A stretch of 64,000 nt of DNA from the NCBI GenBank assembly GCA_008501825.1, contig QQUA01000009.1:124001-188000 (forward strand). Direction: 5' to 3'. This document shows positions 18,040 through 24,561 of the stretch, piece by piece. Below the pieces are notes generated by a model. It saw only the letters and a list, made by a program, of their open reading frames with translations. It was not told the origin of the DNA and searched no databases. The position numbers and the translations under genes are program-made. Within the stretch, counting starts at the first letter, position 1, and each line of letters opens with the position of its first letter. The stretch comes from Planctomycetota bacterium. GTDB taxonomy: Bacteria > Planctomycetota > UBA1135.

Positions 18040-18406
18040 CGCCGTACTTTTCGGCGCCTCTGAATGCGGCCCAAAGCCGACCGCGGACGAAAAACCCTAC
18101 CAGCTCCTCGTCCTTACTCCAACGCACTTCGACCTCACTCTCTGAAAAGTCCAGGCGACCAGAAAGAACATGGATCGCACCTGTGACTCGCTGATTGCCA
18201 GATTTAAACTGATCGTACAGGTAGATATAGCCGGTCTCACCGTCATGCTCGAAAACGCCAGCTAGGGCCCAGGATTCGCTAGCGCTTCTGCCTTCAAGAA
18301 CGCCTCTCGCTCCGCACGAAACGCTGCTTGGCAATCTGAGAGGCTGCACGCCCTCTCCCTCCTGCCGTAAGAAGGGGCCAGGAGCGCCTTCATCCCGGAC
18401 CTGCAA
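17972..18406 (-). CDS. DUF2251-like protein, probable immunity protein
   Basis: A 144-residue protein whose core matches the DUF2251 pattern: VFEHDGETGYIYLYDQF, then a strand region GAIHVLSGRLDF and VEVRWSKDEELVGFFVRGRL followed by WAAFRGAEKYGGDYRSE. DUF2251 proteins are small cytoplasmic proteins often found in toxin-immunity neighbourhoods. The first 40 or so residues do not look conserved and the start (TTG 18406) is uncertain. The C-terminus overlaps the start of HINT toxin 1 in another frame, so toxin 1 has been inserted or recombined directly behind it. Its own toxin is not adjacent, which makes it an orphan immunity gene. Confidence 0.6.
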   Translation of the reverse strand: MQVRDEGAPGPFLRQEGEGVQPLRLPSSVSCGARGVLEGRSASESWALAGVFEHDGETGYIYLYDQFKSGNQRVTGAIHVLSGRLDFSESEVEVRWSKDEELVGFFVRGRLWAAFRGAEKYGGDYRSEGQADILDSVVPLFGAC

Positions 18407-18415
18407 GACTATTGT

Positions 18416-18699
18416 TCACGTGCCATCACCCACGCTGAAGCAAACGATCAGATCCTCAAACATTCTGCCCTCGTTGGTCAGCTCGTAGTCAATGCCGTAG
18501 CCAACCTTTGCCAGCCGATCCGGGAAAGCAGAACAGAAATCCTCCTGCCACCTCTCTTGAGGTGTGAATGGAAAGGAACTCGTCGCCCACGGACACACCA
18601 GAACTGACTGACGATATCCGCGAGATATGGAGATAAAAAGGAAGCCTGCAGGAGGCACTCCACCTCGCTCCTTGAAGGCAAGATGACTTTCCGTTCCAT
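18416..18699 (-). pseudogene. Frameshifted small gene, probable immunity remnant
   Basis: ATG at 18699 encodes ERKVILPSRSEVECLLQA. One frame change near 18645 joins it to GFLFISISRGYRQSVLVCPW and a plausible C-terminus (YGIDYELTNEGRMFEDLIVC), stop at 18416. The second part could alternatively begin at GTG 18658 as an 80-residue protein. It sits between the E5 immunity gene and the DUF2251 gene in the array, where an immunity gene is expected. No family is recognised. Confidence 0.4.
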
Positions 18700-18730
18700 G
18701 CTCATTGCGTCGACTTGCCTGAGTGCACTC

Positions 18731-19030
18731 CTACTCCTTCCGGTCATCGGCCACCACCTCAAACCAGATGTCCTTTCCTTCTCGAGAACTCAAAAAGGTG
18801 AGACTTGCTTCGTGGTTCTTGCGATCAGAGCCACAGTAGTCGACGCTATGTTCCTGAAGGGGCTGAATCCGGTCCCCTTCGACCTTGAAACCCTCCAAGC
18901 CACCGATCCCGACGCCAGCATCTCGGCATGCCTCCACGAATCGGATAGCGTCCTTTGGACGAAGAAGGAAGACCCCGCCCCGAATGACGGCGATAGTCTT
19001 GAACTGCTCTTCCAGCTTGGTGAGCTGCAT
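18731..19030 (-). CDS. Probable immunity protein of the E5-like tRNase
   Basis: A 99-residue protein from ATG 19030 (a GTG one codon earlier is also possible). The stop TGA of the E5-like toxin overlaps this ATG (TGATG), the tightest coupling in the array. The sequence is soluble and mixed alpha/beta: a FLLRPKDAIRFVEACRDAGV helix, GIGGLEGFKVEGDRIQPLQE and a final strand GKDIWFEVVADD. The layout resembles small immunity proteins that accompany RNase toxins. I cannot name a family with certainty. Confidence 0.7.
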   Translation of the reverse strand: MQLTKLEEQFKTIAVIRGGVFLLRPKDAIRFVEACRDAGVGIGGLEGFKVEGDRIQPLQEHSVDYCGSDRKNHEASLTFLSSREGKDIWFEVVADDRKE

Positions 19031-19546
19031 CACTGACCCGGGACGTACGGGTTCACGATGCTCGAATCCGGGACCCAGTTCGAAGGATTCGTACGATCGC
19101 TCATTTGGACAAGATCACCCGTGACGTTGTCGCGGATAACATGAGACCCATCCTCCCGGAAGAAGGCGGTCGCAGGATTCCCTGTTGCCCTATTGGTAGC
19201 CGCTCGAGTCGTGAACGGATTGTTGACCGTGTCATTGATGGCTTCACGCGTCCACCCGCGCCTGGCAAGCTGGTTGGCCTTACGACCGGCAGATGGGATG
19301 TGCGTGAGAAGACTGCTTCCTCCCTTTGCCGCACACGAATGGCCGCCGCCGGTGCAGTCGTTGTGGACCCAGACGCCGAAGTCGCCAACGAAGTAGGTGT
19401 GGTAGCCATCTACTTCAAGATTATAGACCGTTTCCTTGCTCGCAGAAGTCTCCTTGCTCACCAAGCGGGCTTCGCCCGTCACCGTCCACACGCTTTCCCG
19501 CAAGCGCAAGTCCACCGTTTGCTTTCAGAATCCATCGGTGGTATGG
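19030..19546 (-). CDS. HINT remnant with colicin-E5-like tRNase toxin domain
   Basis: The frame from GTG 19515 encodes 161 residues: the HINT tail (residues 1-53, ending VWVHND), the linker CTGGGHSCAA, and from about residue 76 a domain matching the colicin E5 catalytic region. Shared features are RRGWTREAINDTV, GNPATAF, VIRDNVTGDLVQMSDRTNP and WVPDSSI, in the order seen in colicin E5 (RGWTEDDIKNTV ... NDPATVY ... DRTGEVTQISDKTDPGWVDDSRI). Colicin E5 cuts the anticodon of queuosine-type tRNAs (Tyr, His, Asn, Asp). Upstream homology continues to about 19546 but contains an in-frame TGA where copy 1 has a Trp codon. So this is an orphan 3' cassette without its carrier, though the toxin part itself is intact. 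Confidence 0.75.
19328..19546 (-). repeat. HINT-tail repeat copy 2
   Basis: Direct repeat of 17618-17836 at an offset of 1710 bases. Nearly identical over about 188 bases. Homology stops abruptly at about 19546, upstream of which the sequence is unrelated and AT-rich. It codes for the HINT tail of the E5-like cassette. Confidence 0.85.
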
Positions 19547-19592
19547 CAAAACGACCAATCTCACTTTTACTGAAATCTCCCGACTGGTCACC

Positions 19593-20078
19593 TCATTTAA
19601 ATCGACTTGCTCTATGACGAATGGAAGACAAATCCATCATCTCTCCATGAAAGAAATAAACCAAGCTTGCAGGATCACAAACTACAAGAGTGGTATCCGT
19701 CTCTAGAGAAGCCAATCGATCGAGAGCTTCATGCAGAGAAAAAAACCAGCCATCTAAGTCAACCGATAAAGACATTAAGTACACTTCTACAGGGGATCCT
19801 CTCTTTCGAAGCTCTTCCTCAAGACAAGGACTCATCGAGAAGGGGATCTGGGTAATTGCATCTCCGGAATCAAGAAAAGAATGTTCTAAGTTTGCCAGAA
19901 ATTCGCGGTATTTCCTATTCTTCTTTTGGAATTTAGGACTGCGTCTCTTAGAAAATGACCGTTCCTTAGCGATTGCTTGGAATCTCTCTTGCACATTTTT
20001 TTTGAGAAATGATCTTGAGAACGCAACCTCAACTTCTCTTCTTTCTACGACGGAACCAAGTCTCTTGCAATCGGCCAT
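19593..20078 (-). CDS. Array-associated protein A, probable immunity, paralogue of 20269-20685
   Basis: A 161-residue protein with a basic N-terminal half and a conserved C-terminal half (SVDLDGWFFSLHEALDRLAS, TTLVVCDPASLVYFFHGEMM). The same pattern (NLDG..., TIVICSPSNLAYFEGEM) occurs in the next gene upstream, so the two are diverged paralogues. A very strong ribosome site (GGAGGTGA) lies about seven bases before ATG 20078. No catalytic motif is visible. Position within the array suggests immunity, but the function is not known. Confidence 0.6.
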   Translation of the reverse strand: MADCKRLGSVVERREVEVAFSRSFLKKNVQERFQAIAKERSFSKRRSPKFQKKNRKYREFLANLEHSFLDSGDAITQIPFSMSPCLEEELRKRGSPVEVYLMSLSVDLDGWFFSLHEALDRLASLETDTTLVVCDPASLVYFFHGEMMDLSSIRHRASRFK

Positions 20079-20268
20079 TTCTCATCACCTCCCTGATTAT
20101 TAATTTTTCCTCCTCTCCCATTCTCCGCGCCAAGTAACATGTCGACCCTTTATCCTTTCCCCATGTCGAGCAAACACCCTTTAAAAGACTTTCCATGTGC
20201 AAGCTCAATCAAATTAGGCCCACATTAGGAATTCTTAAGTTTCCATTTTTTTGGGAGAAAATTTCAAG

Positions 20269-20685
20269 TCAAAATTTTCCCTTCCTTTTTAGCAAGATAT
20301 ATCGATCACATTTCATTTCACCTTCGAAGTAAGCCAGGTTGCTCGGCGAACAGATGACAATTGTCCCGGGGTAGTACCCAATAATGGTGTTTAAAGTCTG
20401 TTTCAGATCCCAGCAAGCTCCATCCAAATTCGTCCAGGCAGAGATCAAATGACAGCTGGATCCAGCCCCATTCATTTTGAGTAACTCGAGAACGTCCTTA
20501 GAATTTTGTTTTGCTGGCTCAATCATTTGCATCCACCTTTTATCAAAATCTGAAAAATGGAACAGTTTGGCTCGAAATTTTTCCCGCCCTTTCTTATTTC
20601 TCAAAGCCTCTTGTACACGCCTCTTCTTACTGTGATGAACAAACTCTCTCACAAAAACGTCTTCAACCATCTGTTGTTCACTCAT
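20269..20685 (-). CDS. Array-associated protein B, probable immunity of cassette 3
   Basis: A 138-residue soluble protein with ribosome site GAGGA seven bases before ATG 20685. The N-terminal half is basic and helical (KKRRVQEALRNKKGREKFRA). The C-terminal half has LISAWTNLDGACWDLKQTL and TIVICSPSNLAYFEGEMKCD. It follows the decayed toxin 3 by about 120 bases. The pattern is shared with protein A at 19593-20078. The flanks are AT-rich compared with the rest of the window, suggesting acquisition from elsewhere. Confidence 0.6.
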   Translation of the reverse strand: MSEQQMVEDVFVREFVHHSKKRRVQEALRNKKGREKFRAKLFHFSDFDKRWMQMIEPAKQNSKDVLELLKMNGAGSSCHLISAWTNLDGACWDLKQTLNTIIGYYPGTIVICSPSNLAYFEGEMKCDRYILLKRKGKF

Positions 20686-20806
20686 TAGGATTCCTCACTT
20701 CATCTGCTCACGTTGAAGTTCCGAACCTAATTACGCCAGTCTCGGAGATTCAAAAAACAACGTAGGCTTGGAGGACTCATCACATCTTTCAAAGGTCTTT
20801 GCATCT

Positions 20807-21237
20807 TCACTTACCAGGGTAGTCATGGTGTGTAGGCCTTGGATTCCCATTATAGTCAGTCCCCTAGTAGTGAGGTGGGTTTCCATTCTTGGCCGAATGG
20901 TGAATCGGCGATTGCCCTTTGGCAGTTTCCACTTGTGCGGCATCTTGAACTCTCTTTCTTGTGGAGTGTTTAACAGCATGGGAAACAGGCTTACCACTAC
21001 CACCGGTCTTTGGCCTGGTTTCAGATGCGCCGCACACGAATGGCCGTCGCCGGTGCAGTCGTTGCGGACCCAAATGCCGAAGTCGCTGACGAAGTAGATG
21101 TGGCAACCATCTTCTTCAAGATTATAGACCGCTTCCTCGCTGGCCTCGTCATTCCGGGCTTATACCTGTTCACCAACCTAAACGCCTTCAATATTGTTGA
21201 ATTCCTCAATAGTATGAATTGTAGCATCCAAGCACAT
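20807..21237 (-). pseudogene. Decayed HINT toxin cassette 3
   Basis: From 21237 the minus strand reads MCLDATIHTIEEFNNIEGV, the first HINT block with its nucleophilic Cys. In-frame TAG and TAA codons follow, the central HINT part is missing, and the tail then resumes as EEAVYNLEEDGCHIYFVSDF and GIWVRND. After CTGDGHSCAA a frameshift near 21005 is needed to enter the toxin part (GKPVSHAVKHSTRKRVQDAA, then NGNPPHY). That part has an in-frame TAG at 20864 and ends GTDYNGNPRPTHHDYPGK at 20807. At least three stops and one shift make this a dead gene. It is the only copy that still shows the HINT N-terminal block. Confidence 0.7.
21029..21144 (-). repeat. HINT-tail repeat copy 3, diverged
   Basis: About 116 bases matching the first half of copies 1 and 2 (begins GCCGCACACGAATGGCCG on the plus strand), with clearly more mismatches than between copies 1 and 2. 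It marks the same HINT-toxin junction. Confidence 0.75.
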
Positions 21238-21310
21238 TTCGGTATTGTGCCGCGTCAATTCTGGGCAATATCTTGCCCGTGCTCTAATTTTGAGAATGGA
21301 ATTGAGCTGA

Positions 21311-21811
21311 CTACCGAAGATAAAAGGTCAAATTATTGAGGTAGTGAAGAATGACCGCCGGCCAAAGAGAGCGAGCGCGAAGGGTGAGATAGCCGGCGAT
21401 GGGGCCGAAGATCAGTCCGGCAAAAATCATTTTGCCGAAAAGAGGTTCGAAATCTAGCCAGTAGATGTTACGGATATGAACCAGCCCGAATAGAAATGAG
21501 GAAATCAAAATAGAAAATCGAACCGAGCGTTTCCGCACCAAGGATCCCAAGATCCAACCGCGAAAAATCAATTCTTCGTAGATTGGAGCAATCAAAACAT
21601 TAAAGCCTGGGCCGGGAAAGCCGAACGCGGTTCCATGAGCTTTATATTCGGAGTGGGTAAGCAGCACCGTTGCCACGAACAAACCGACCACCGAAGTCGC
21701 TTGAATTGAGGCGGGAATCCTTCCAAAGCCCTTGAATTCATAAAGAGATTCCTCAGCCCAATCGACCTCAGGCAAAAGAAACCGCGAAAACCGCCGGCGA
21801 GGAGCAGGCAA
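21311..21811 (-). CDS. CPBP-family intramembrane metalloprotease
   Basis: A 166-residue membrane protein. It has the CPBP (Abi/Rce1) motifs: EELIFRGWILGSL (EExxxR), FLFGLVHIRNIYW (FxxxH) and ILHYLNN (HxxxN/B). These Glu and His residues form the metal site of the family. Length is short, about four or five membrane helices. The TTG start at 21811 lies two bases after the tautomerase stop, indicating coupling. Family members process prenylated or bacteriocin-type peptides, or act in stress signalling. The substrate here is unknown. Confidence 0.8.
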   Translation of the reverse strand: MPAPRRRFSRFLLPEVDWAEESLYEFKGFGRIPASIQATSVVGLFVATVLLTHSEYKAHGTAFGFPGPGFNVLIAPIYEELIFRGWILGSLVRKRSVRFSILISSFLFGLVHIRNIYWLDFEPLFGKMIFAGLIFGPIAGYLTLRARSLWPAVILHYLNNLTFYLR

Positions 21812-21813
21812 AG

Positions 21814-22032
21814 CTAAGCTCCGCCCCTCTTAGTCTTTTGTTCCGCCTTCCAATCATCCGTCAACATGCCGCAGTACCCCCAATCTTCCTCTTCAATTTC
21901 CTGAATCACCACGTGGATGTGCTCCGGTTTCTTTCCCAGAACTCGAACCAGCGAATCAGTCACATCGTGAACCAATTGGGATTTTTGGTGGCGGGAAGCA
22001 CCTCGGGTGATTTGCAGGTTGACGTAGGGCAC
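21814..22032 (-). CDS. 4-oxalocrotonate tautomerase-family protein
   Basis: A 72-residue protein with the catalytic Pro directly after the initiator (MPYVNLQITRG) and the family pattern HQKSQLVHDVTDSLVRVLGK, then HIHVVIQEIEEEDWGYCG. After removal of Met, Pro1 acts as general base in keto-enol tautomerisation. GTG start. The C-terminal charged tail (KAEQKTKRGGA) is a little longer than in minimal 62-residue members. Substrate unknown. It sits between the VOC and CPBP genes. Confidence 0.85.
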   Translation of the reverse strand: MPYVNLQITRGASRHQKSQLVHDVTDSLVRVLGKKPEHIHVVIQEIEEEDWGYCGMLTDDWKAEQKTKRGGA

Positions 22033-22087
22033 GATTCTCAGGGCTTGATTCTGGATGGTAACGACGGCTTCGCAGGTTCACCGATTC

Positions 22088-22477
22088 TTAGGTAGCGGAC
22101 GCCTGGTTGTAAACCGCTTCGACGTAGTGACCGTCTAGATCGATTACGAAGGCAGCAAAGTAATGTGGGCCATAATGTGGTCGCAATCCAGGGGCTCCGT
22201 TGTCCCGAGCGCCGTACTTCATGGCTTGCTCGTGAAAGGCCACCACCGCCGCCCGGGAGGGTGCGGCAAAGGCAAGATGAAAACCCGGGCCGGCGGGAAT
22301 GGCCGGATTCCGAAGCTTCAAGGCAAATTGATCTTCACCATCTTTCACGCCATAACCGACGAAGCGGTCATCGCGATCTACCTGGCGGTACCCCAATGCA
22401 CCGAGAATAGCTTCATAAAGCAAGGCGGCTTTTTCAATATCCGCCACCGGAAAAGAGACGTGATGAAGCATGGTCAT
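22088..22477 (-). CDS. VOC (glyoxalase/bleomycin resistance) family protein
   Basis: 129 residues from ATG 22477, preceded by AGGA. Two beta-alpha-beta-beta-beta units: MLHHVSFPVADIEKAALLYE and the second ending FVIDLDGHYVEAVYN. His near the N-terminus (HHVSF) and Glu in the last strand (YVEAV) are the usual metal ligands of the superfamily. Reaction unknown. The frame is open to GTG 22492, directly behind the beta-helix gene stop. Confidence 0.82.
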   Translation of the reverse strand: MTMLHHVSFPVADIEKAALLYEAILGALGYRQVDRDDRFVGYGVKDGEDQFALKLRNPAIPAGPGFHLAFAAPSRAAVVAFHEQAMKYGARDNGAPGLRPHYGPHYFAAFVIDLDGHYVEAVYNQASAT

Positions 22478-22492
22478 TGGATCCTGATGCAC

Positions 22493-24325
22493 CTAGGAAG
22501 GAGGGTTTCGACCTGCCAAACGGGCGATCTCGGCACACCGCTTTGGATCCATCTCTTGATTCAATGCGTTGCCCACTCGCTCAATCCACTTGGCTTCGGT
22601 GCGATTGTAGTAGAACGGAGGCAAACCATCCGGGACTTCTAATTGATTGTCTCGAACCGTGTTCTCTTTGGCCCGATGAAATCGAATCGGGGAATGACCT
22701 ATGCCATGAATCCAGTTTCCTTCCACCGCAATTTCGGTAGTTCCTTCATCCATGAAAATCCCATTGCTTGGCGCCCTTCCAGCGTGTCGGGGTACGCCAT
22801 GAAGGTGGTTTTGCCGAATGATCGTACCCGGCTGTCGGCCCAAGGTATAGATGCAACCGCCATCGGATAAAAGCTGCATGACGTCATGGATGTGGTTGCG
22901 CTCGATTCGATGCTCCCGACAAGGAGAGGGGTCAGTCGCCCACACCCAGCCAACGGACAGACCGGTATAGGGCAGATTTCGGATCTCGTTGTTGCGGATT
23001 TGGCAATGTTGAGCAAAGCCGATCCACAACCCTACAGCCCCTCCGTAAAGGCGGCCGCAATCTTCAATCAAACAATTCTCAACAACAATGTTCTGGGTCA
23101 GCCACTCCTGGTCATCACCGGCGCTTCGCCACCATGGCTTTCCATCCACGGAACGACTTCCGTCTTCCCCGATGTTGAGTCCGTTGGCTCCGACATTTTG
23201 AATGATGCAGTTCCGAACGATCAAGTTTCGACATCCCGGTCCGATCCAAAGAGCGCTGCCGTCCAACTTCTTCATGACGCAGGAATCCAAACTACAGTCC
23301 AAAGCGAAGCGCCAGTCCAGGGCTGCTGGAACAAAAATCCGCTGAGAGGAATTTTCCGAGCCGTCACGACGTTCGTGCATGCTGGCTTGAGCTCCTGCCC
23401 AACCCTGTTGAGGAGGACTGAATGCACAGAGTTCGAACTGAATGCCCTGGAAATGGAAGTTCCGCACCGGAGCACCCGGCTTTCCTTCGACCTTCACTAG
23501 GGAAGTTAATACTGAATATTCCAAAGTTTCTTCTTCTGTCTTGGGAGGGATGAAAGACACCAGCCTTGAGGAAGGCTGGAAGTGCCACTCGCCGGGAGCA
23601 GTCAAAAGTGAAGGATGTCCCTCTAATCGAAATCGAGGATGAGCTTCAAAGTTGTCGATAGCGTAATGAGGCGCCTTGCAACCAATCGGATACTGAGTTC
23701 GAAGCCAACCGGTTTCCAAGTCAATCTCAGCCACCGGGATTCTGGAAGTGGACCAATCGTGGAGCAGTAGAACTTCCAAGCCAGAAAACTCTGAAAGCGT
23801 TTTCACGCCCTCCACAGGCATTTGAAAGGCGGTCCGGCGATCCGGCCCGGCTTTCTTCACCCTCAACCATCCATGGTCCGGGAAATGGGCCCGAGGCAAC
23901 CGAAGGTCGCCTGCATAGAGGCCTCGAAGATCAGACACTTCTGCAGCGATATTTCCTTGCCAGATGGGCGAGTCTTGTGAACGAATAGAATTAAGCTTGC
24001 GGCCGCCCAAGAAACGGACAGTTTCCTTGCCGTACGCAGACCAAAGAACGGCAACCTTCTCGTCTCCCCCATCTTCCGCGGTAATTACCAGAGGGGACGA
24101 AAGCAAATAATCTCCTTCCCGAAACAGGACTACGACGTCATGAAGGGGAGCTTGCTGCCGGAGCATGCGGACTTCCTGCTTAGCTCGTTCCGGAGTTCGA
24201 AATGGCCGCTGGAAGTTTCCAGGTCCACCATCATCCCCGTCGGGGGAAACGAAGACTTGCGCCCCGCTGGGATTTGTCGCCAACAGAAAAGAACATGCAA
24301 TCAGTAGGTAGGCCGTGATCCTCAT
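22493..24325 (-). CDS. Exported right-handed parallel beta-helix protein
   Basis: A 610-residue protein with a signal peptide (MRITAYLLIACSFLLATNPSGA) and a strong AAAGGAGA ribosome site. The N-terminal domain (FVSPDGDDGGPGNFQRPFRT) is that of many secreted beta-helix proteins. From about residue 350 the coil turns repeat (LIVRNCIIQNVGANGLNIG, IRNNEIRNLPYTGLSVG, IERNHIHDV, IRQNHLHGV, VEGNWIHGI). Such proteins cleave or bind polysaccharides (GH141, lyase and related families); no catalytic residue can be fixed. Paralogue of the N-terminal half of the gene at 1-2950. Its ATG overlaps the stop of the small membrane protein gene. Confidence 0.82.
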   Translation of the reverse strand: MRITAYLLIACSFLLATNPSGAQVFVSPDGDDGGPGNFQRPFRTPERAKQEVRMLRQQAPLHDVVVLFREGDYLLSSPLVITAEDGGDEKVAVLWSAYGKETVRFLGGRKLNSIRSQDSPIWQGNIAAEVSDLRGLYAGDLRLPRAHFPDHGWLRVKKAGPDRRTAFQMPVEGVKTLSEFSGLEVLLLHDWSTSRIPVAEIDLETGWLRTQYPIGCKAPHYAIDNFEAHPRFRLEGHPSLLTAPGEWHFQPSSRLVSFIPPKTEEETLEYSVLTSLVKVEGKPGAPVRNFHFQGIQFELCAFSPPQQGWAGAQASMHERRDGSENSSQRIFVPAALDWRFALDCSLDSCVMKKLDGSALWIGPGCRNLIVRNCIIQNVGANGLNIGEDGSRSVDGKPWWRSAGDDQEWLTQNIVVENCLIEDCGRLYGGAVGLWIGFAQHCQIRNNEIRNLPYTGLSVGWVWATDPSPCREHRIERNHIHDVMQLLSDGGCIYTLGRQPGTIIRQNHLHGVPRHAGRAPSNGIFMDEGTTEIAVEGNWIHGIGHSPIRFHRAKENTVRDNQLEVPDGLPPFYYNRTEAKWIERVGNALNQEMDPKRCAEIARLAGRNPPS

Positions 24326-24561
24326 GCTTGATCTCCTTTCGATTCAGTTTCTTGGGCGCGGATTCGAAATCTGAATACTTGAACCACAAACTCCACCAAG
24401 ATGGCAAACAGTAAAGAAGATAAAAACCAGGGCTCGAAAAATTCAGCCGCCAATCTCGTCGCTGGCCCTTGAAAGTAAGCCAAGAGAATCACGCCGGAAA
24501 GGGTAATTATGCCGGTAGCGGCGAAAATCCTTCGGAGCGATCCCCGCACTCTAATCCTCAC
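24322..24561 (-). CDS. Small two-helix membrane protein
   Basis: 79 residues from GTG 24561. Basic start (RIRVRGSLRRIF), first helix AATGIITLSGVILLAYF, second helix WFLSSLLFAILVEFVVQVF, charged tail. It overlaps the serine hydrolase stop at 24551 and its own stop overlaps the beta-helix start (ATGA), so it is translated as part of the operon. No family recognised. The tight overlaps make it a real gene rather than a chance frame. Confidence 0.65.
   Translation of the reverse strand: MRIRVRGSLRRIFAATGIITLSGVILLAYFQGPATRLAAEFFEPWFLSSLLFAILVEFVVQVFRFRIRAQETESKGDQA

Noticed and set aside
17618..21144. CRISPR-like repeat array
   Set aside because: Repeats are over 100 bases long, spaced by more than 1 kb, and code for HINT domains. 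No short regularly spaced repeats were seen anywhere in the window.
17443..21237. Reassigned genetic code (TGA=Trp) to explain the in-frame stops
   Set aside because: Many intact genes in the window end in TGA, and the toxin cassettes also contain TAG, TAA and frameshifts.
16873..21237. Mobile element or prophage carrying the toxin array
   Set aside because: No transposase, integrase, terminal inverted repeats or attachment site duplications are visible. The only tRNA gene is 17 kb away.
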